Shown here piece after piece: positions 61,142 to 64,000 of a stretch of DNA of 64,000 bases. The translations under genes and the position numbers were made by a program. Source of the DNA: CAYORM01 sp964406375 (GTDB lineage Bacteria > Pseudomonadota > Alphaproteobacteria > DSM-16000 > Inquilinaceae); assembly GCA_964406375.1 (NCBI GenBank), contig CAYORM010000005.1:1-64000 (forward strand), in the 5' to 3' direction. Position 1 is the stretch's first letter, and every line of letters starts with the position of its first letter. A model generated the notes under the pieces. That model saw nothing but the letters and a program-made list of their open reading frames with translations. It did not search any database and had not been told where the DNA came from.

Positions 61142-61310
61142 GGTCTCACCCATTGCGGCTGATGCGGCGCCGCCTCGGGCATGCCCCGCGGGCCGGATTC
61201 CGGAAAGAGGCGTCGATCTAAGGCGTCGACGCCGCGAAGTCAACGGCCGGGCATCAGCCGGCGGAAGTCAGCAGGGCAGGACCAGCGGACGGGGGAGCAG
61301 CGGGCCGGAT

Positions 61311-61333
61311 GGACCGATCGCTCGTAACGGTCC
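61311..61333. repeat. Dyad in the leader region of the cytochrome c'-like gene
   Basis: GGACCG (61311-61316) and CGGTCC (61328-61333) are perfect 6-bp arms around an 11-base spacer, ~80 bp upstream of the cytochrome ATG. It could be an operator for this gene or for rpmJ; unassigned. Confidence 0.4.
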
Positions 61334-61356
61334 GCGCGCCACGGACGAAGAGACAC

Positions 61357-61382
61357 CCGGACGGCGCGATGGCGCCATCCGG
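61357..61382 (+). promoter_or_regulatory. Hairpin in the 5' region of the cytochrome c'-like gene
   Basis: CCGGACGGCGC and GCGCCATCCGG pair at 10 of 11 positions around a four-base loop, ending ~26 bases before the ATG. It may affect transcription or translation of the cytochrome; no known family. Confidence 0.4.
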
Positions 61383-61408
61383 CGAGACCACAGCGAGAGG
61401 AGCGAGGC

Positions 61409-61900
61409 ATGCGATCGGCATGGTGGACGAGAGGGCTGGTCGGCGCAGTGGCGCTGTTGGGGGCCGCTTGGGCCGCACCGGCTGTGGCACAGGACGGCGC
61501 CGAGGCCGCCCCGACAACCCCCGAGGCCGCCTATGAGGCCCGCGTCGCCGCGATGAAGACCTTCGGCAGCGGCATGCGGACCGTCGGTCAGTTCCTGCGC
61601 AACGGCACCGGCACGATCGAGGAGGTGGCGGAGGCGACGGGAGCGATGGTGGCATCGGCCTCCGATCTCGACGCGGTTCTCGCCCTCTTCCCCGAGGGCA
61701 GCGCCATCGGCGACAGCGAGGCGAAGCCCGAGATCTGGGCCAATCACGAGGATTTCCAGGCCAAGGCGCTGCATCTGGTCGAGGCCGTCGCGGCGCTCGA
61801 CGCGGCGGCCCGCTCCGGCGACGTCGATGCATTGGCGGCGGCGGCGCAGGCGACGGGTGCGAGCTGCGGCGGCTGTCACGAGCTGTACCGCGCCGACTGA
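61409..61900 (+). CDS. Cytochrome c'-like (c-556) monoheme protein
   Basis: A 163-residue periplasmic cytochrome with a Sec signal peptide (cleavage after AVA|QD, ~residue 27). Four helices are followed by the haem motif CGGCH close to the C-terminus (~residue 154), as in cytochrome c' and c-556. N-terminal helix EARVAAMKTFGSGMRTVGQFL fits the family, including the Met that is the distal ligand in c-556. Role could be electron transfer or nitric oxide binding. Convergent with the diheme cytochrome gene. Confidence 0.92.
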   Translation: MRSAWWTRGLVGAVALLGAAWAAPAVAQDGAEAAPTTPEAAYEARVAAMKTFGSGMRTVGQFLRNGTGTIEEVAEATGAMVASASDLDAVLALFPEGSAIGDSEAKPEIWANHEDFQAKALHLVEAVAALDAAARSGDVDALAAAAQATGASCGGCHELYRAD

Positions 61901-61934
61901 AGACCCGGCGCTGGCAACGCCACGGTCTTCGGGC

Positions 61935-62897
61935 TCAGGAGCCGGGGCGCGGCGGCAGCGACAGGAGATAGCTGCCGATCGCGCGCCGGTCCTCCGTCGT
62001 CAGGACGGATGTCGACCGCCGGATCACCTCGGCCATCGCGCCGCCGGCATAATCCCCGTCGGGCAGCATGCCGTCGGCGAGGAACCATTCGATGTCATCA
62101 ACCGTCCAGCCCTCGATCCCGTCGGGATGCGGCGTGATGTTCGGAACGGCTCCACCGCCTTCCGGTGCCTCGGGATTGCCGGCGAAGGCGCGGCTCTGGT
62201 CGAGCCCGCCCATCCAGTCGCGCGGCGTGTGGCATTCGCCGCAATGCGCGAGCACCTCCACGAGATAGGCGCCGCGATACCAGTCGGGCGCAGCGCCCAG
62301 CGGCGCTGCGGGCGGCCCCTCGCGGAAATGCAGCGCGCGCCAGACCGGCAGCAGGGCGCGCCAGCCGAACGGTGCCGGCAGCTCATGGGGCGTATTGGCG
62401 CGCTCGACCGGCGCGACGCTCTGCAGATAGGCCCAGAGATCGGCGATGTCCCGTTCGGTCATCCCGCTATAGGCGGTGTAGGGGAAGGCCGGAAAATAGG
62501 GTGTGCCCGACGGTGACCGTCCCTCGCGAAGCGCCCGGCGGAAATCGGCAAAGGACCAGCCGCCGATGCCGGTCGCGGGGTCGGGCGTGATGTTCGGCGT
62601 GAAGAAGGTGCCGAACGGCGTCTCGAGCGCCCGGCCGCCGGCCAGCGCCACCGGCTGCGCCCCGCCTTCCGCCGGCGCGGTGTGACAGCCGACGCAGCCC
62701 GCAGCCGCGAGGACATAGGCACCGCGTTCCACCGCAGCGGCATCCGCCGGGTCGGGCTCGGCCAGCACAGGAGCGGGGAATGCGAGCGGGGCCGCGCCGC
62801 GCAGCCCGCCGCCGAACCCGATCGTCGCGAGGGCAAGGCCGGCGATGACGCCGATGACGAGCAGCAGGACGGTCAGAAGGACGGGATGTCTGCGCAT
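61935..62897 (-). CDS. Diheme cytochrome c, alcohol/gluconate dehydrogenase-subunit type
   Basis: A 320-residue protein with an N-terminal TM or uncleaved signal (VLLTVLLLVIGVIAGLALA) and two c-type domains, haem motifs CVGCH (~residue 69) and CGECH (~residue 219). The blocks ETPFGTFFTPNITPDPATGIGGWS and GGGAVPNITPHPDGIEGWT, with YLQSVAPVERANTPHELPAPFGWR, fit the cytochrome subunits of membrane alcohol or sugar dehydrogenases. No dehydrogenase gene is beside it. The outer location is periplasmic, membrane anchored. Confidence 0.92.
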   Translation of the reverse strand: MRRHPVLLTVLLLVIGVIAGLALATIGFGGGLRGAAPLAFPAPVLAEPDPADAAAVERGAYVLAAAGCVGCHTAPAEGGAQPVALAGGRALETPFGTFFTPNITPDPATGIGGWSFADFRRALREGRSPSGTPYFPAFPYTAYSGMTERDIADLWAYLQSVAPVERANTPHELPAPFGWRALLPVWRALHFREGPPAAPLGAAPDWYRGAYLVEVLAHCGECHTPRDWMGGLDQSRAFAGNPEAPEGGGAVPNITPHPDGIEGWTVDDIEWFLADGMLPDGDYAGGAMAEVIRRSTSVLTTEDRRAIGSYLLSLPPRPGS

Positions 62898-62945
62898 CTG
62901 CCTCTCGCTGGGTTGGCGGGCCCGCGGCAGGATGCCGGGGGCGCC

Positions 62946-64000
62946 TCAGACGGATCCGCCATCGCCCTCCACCATACCCGCATCCTCCTCCACCATCCCA
63001 TCGCCGAAGGGCCCCTCGGCGGCGATATCCTCGTCCGGCCCGACCGAGCGCTCCGCCGGCGGCGCCCCGCGCGCATCCACCACCCGGTCGAGTCCGGCGA
63101 ACCGCCGGATGCGGTCGAGCTCGCGATCGAGGGCCGCGCGCCGGGCAACACCCGGCTTGGTCCCCTTCTCCCACCACAGCCCGGCGAGCACGAGCGCACC
63201 CTCCGCGCGGGCCGCACGGATGTCGATGCGCCCGACCATGCGGTCGCCTTCGAGGATCGGGAAGACGTAATAGCCGTAGACCCGCCGCGCCGCCGGCGTG
63301 AACGCTTCGAAGCGGTAGTCGAAGCCGAACAGCCGGCGCGCCCGCCGCCGGTCGCGGACCACCGGATCGAAGGGTGACAGAAGCCGCAACCCCGCCGACG
63401 GCGCGGGTGTCGCCGCGAGCCGCGCCTCGATATCCGCGACCGCCACGGCGCGGATGCGCGGCATCTCCGGCTCGGCCGCGGCGACCGTCACCGGCACCAG
63501 CGTGTCCGGCCCCTGCCGGGCGATCCAGTCGCGCGCCTCGGCGACCGACACCAGATCCCAGAAGGCGGCGAGTTCGCCCGCGGTCGCCACGCACAGCCGG
63601 TCGAGGGCCGAGCGGCATGCCCAGTCGATGATCTCGGCCTCGTCCGGTGTCGCGGCTCGGGCCTCTGCCGGTACCACCCGCTCGGTCAGATCGTAGATCT
63701 TCTGGAACCCCTCGCGGCCGGCGATCGCGACCTCGCCGGTCCGCCACAGGAATTCGAGCGCCATCTTCGACGGCGTCCAGTCCCACCAGCCGGCCGACCG
63801 ACCGTTGCGCTCGCCGTCGAAATCGCGCGCCATCAGCCGGCCCTCGGCCGCCAGCCGCGCGCGCACCCGCTCCAGGGCCCGGTCGAAATCCCCCGCACGC
63901 TCGCGCCACCAGCGGCTCTGTGCAAAGCGTTGCCGCTCGCGTGCGAAGCGGCGGCGCCAATAGGGGAAAAAGCGCGTCGGAATTACCGCCGCATCATGCG
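62946..64000 (-). CDS. YcaQ-family DNA glycosylase, 5' end cut by the window
   Basis: At least 351 codons of a winged-helix protein that removes interstrand crosslinks in E. coli (YcaQ). The frame runs to the window edge; the readable upstream part includes RFFPYWRRRFARERQRFAQS and RWWRERAGDFDRALE, which are family-typical. Further motifs: GWWDWTPSKMALEFLW, LLSPFDPVVRDRRRARRLFGFDY and YGYYVFPILEGDRMVGRIDI. The C-terminal ~45 residues are acidic and Gly/Met-rich. The true N-terminus with the catalytic QLD/Q motif is not in the window, so catalytic competence cannot be judged. Confidence 0.9.
   Translation of the reverse strand, partial: HDAAVIPTRFFPYWRRRFARERQRFAQSRWWRERAGDFDRALERVRARLAAEGRLMARDFDGERNGRSAGWWDWTPSKMALEFLWRTGEVAIAGREGFQKIYDLTERVVPAEARAATPDEAEIIDWACRSALDRLCVATAGELAAFWDLVSVAEARDWIARQGPDTLVPVTVAAAEPEMPRIRAVAVADIEARLAATPAPSAGLRLLSPFDPVVRDRRRARRLFGFDYRFEAFTPAARRVYGYYVFPILEGDRMVGRIDIRAARAEGALVLAGLWWEKGTKPGVARRAALDRELDRIRRFAGLDRVVDARGAPPAERSVGPDEDIAAEGPFGDGMVEEDAGMVEGDGGSV

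Overview
The window is a very GC-rich chromosomal segment (about 70% by eye) from an alphaproteobacterium. Gene content and order support this: rpmH-rnpA-yidD-yidC-engB-argB, lgt-midA-pgeF, Suv3-like helicase-hslR-fdxA-carD followed by rpoH, an alphaproteobacterial-type small L36, betaine-homocysteine methyltransferase beside a non-pyrrolysine MttB homologue, and a match to the alphaproteobacterial general-stress (EcfG) promoter. A Rhodospirillales- or Rhodobacterales-like organism fits, but I cannot place it further. I see no rRNA, tRNA, CRISPR, phage or insertion sequence. This looks like core chromosome with metabolic islands, not a mobile region.

Layout. 1-6.5 kb: 3' end of lepA, an MFS transporter, a nitroreductase, an Ala/Pro/Glu-rich TPR protein, and a translationally coupled trio (CDP-alcohol phosphatidyltransferase, FkbM methyltransferase, RibD-like reductase) of unknown joint function. 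6.6-13.8 kb: iron alcohol dehydrogenase, argB, engB and the ribosome/membrane-insertion operon headed by rpmH with a clear promoter, then an RlmI-like rRNA methyltransferase. 13.9-21.9 kb: DJ-1/PfpI protein, P1-family peptidase, a peptide-type ABC importer without ATPases, gpt, glutathionyl-hydroquinone reductase and small unknown proteins. 21.9-27.2 kb: soxR and a divergent ABC exporter whose promoter holds a SoxR box, then lgt-midA-pgeF. 27.2-32.9 kb: a sugar-uptake operon (binding protein, permease, fused ATPase-permease, SMP-30 lactonase).

33-37.2 kb: prs, BHMT, an MttB-family methyltransferase and a 29-residue lysine-rich protein too short for ordinary ORF calling. 37.3-45.5 kb: DUF952, pyrD, a CtpF-like P2 ATPase, DUF2165, a CvrA-like K+/H+ antiporter, a glycine-zipper lipoprotein behind an EcfG-type promoter, and an orphan MlaC. 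45.5-52.2 kb: htpG with a sigma-32-type promoter, and three tandem exported paralogues of about 500 residues with no confident function. 52.3-57.4 kb: helicase, hslR, fdxA, carD and rpoH, the last preceded by a long hairpin just before its start codon. 57.4-64 kb: M48 protease, nuclease-fold protein, proline iminopeptidase, rpmJ, a cytochrome c'-like protein, a diheme cytochrome c and the truncated 5' end of ycaQ.

Stress control is a recurring theme: RpoH and a probable RpoH target (htpG), CarD, SoxR and its probable target exporter, and a probable EcfG-controlled lipoprotein lie in one window. The parts most worth experimental attention are the three tandem exported paralogues, the CDP-alcohol/FkbM/RibD trio, the rpoH leader hairpin and the SoxR-controlled exporter. 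Start codons, promoter calls and family assignments were made by reading the sequence without database searches.
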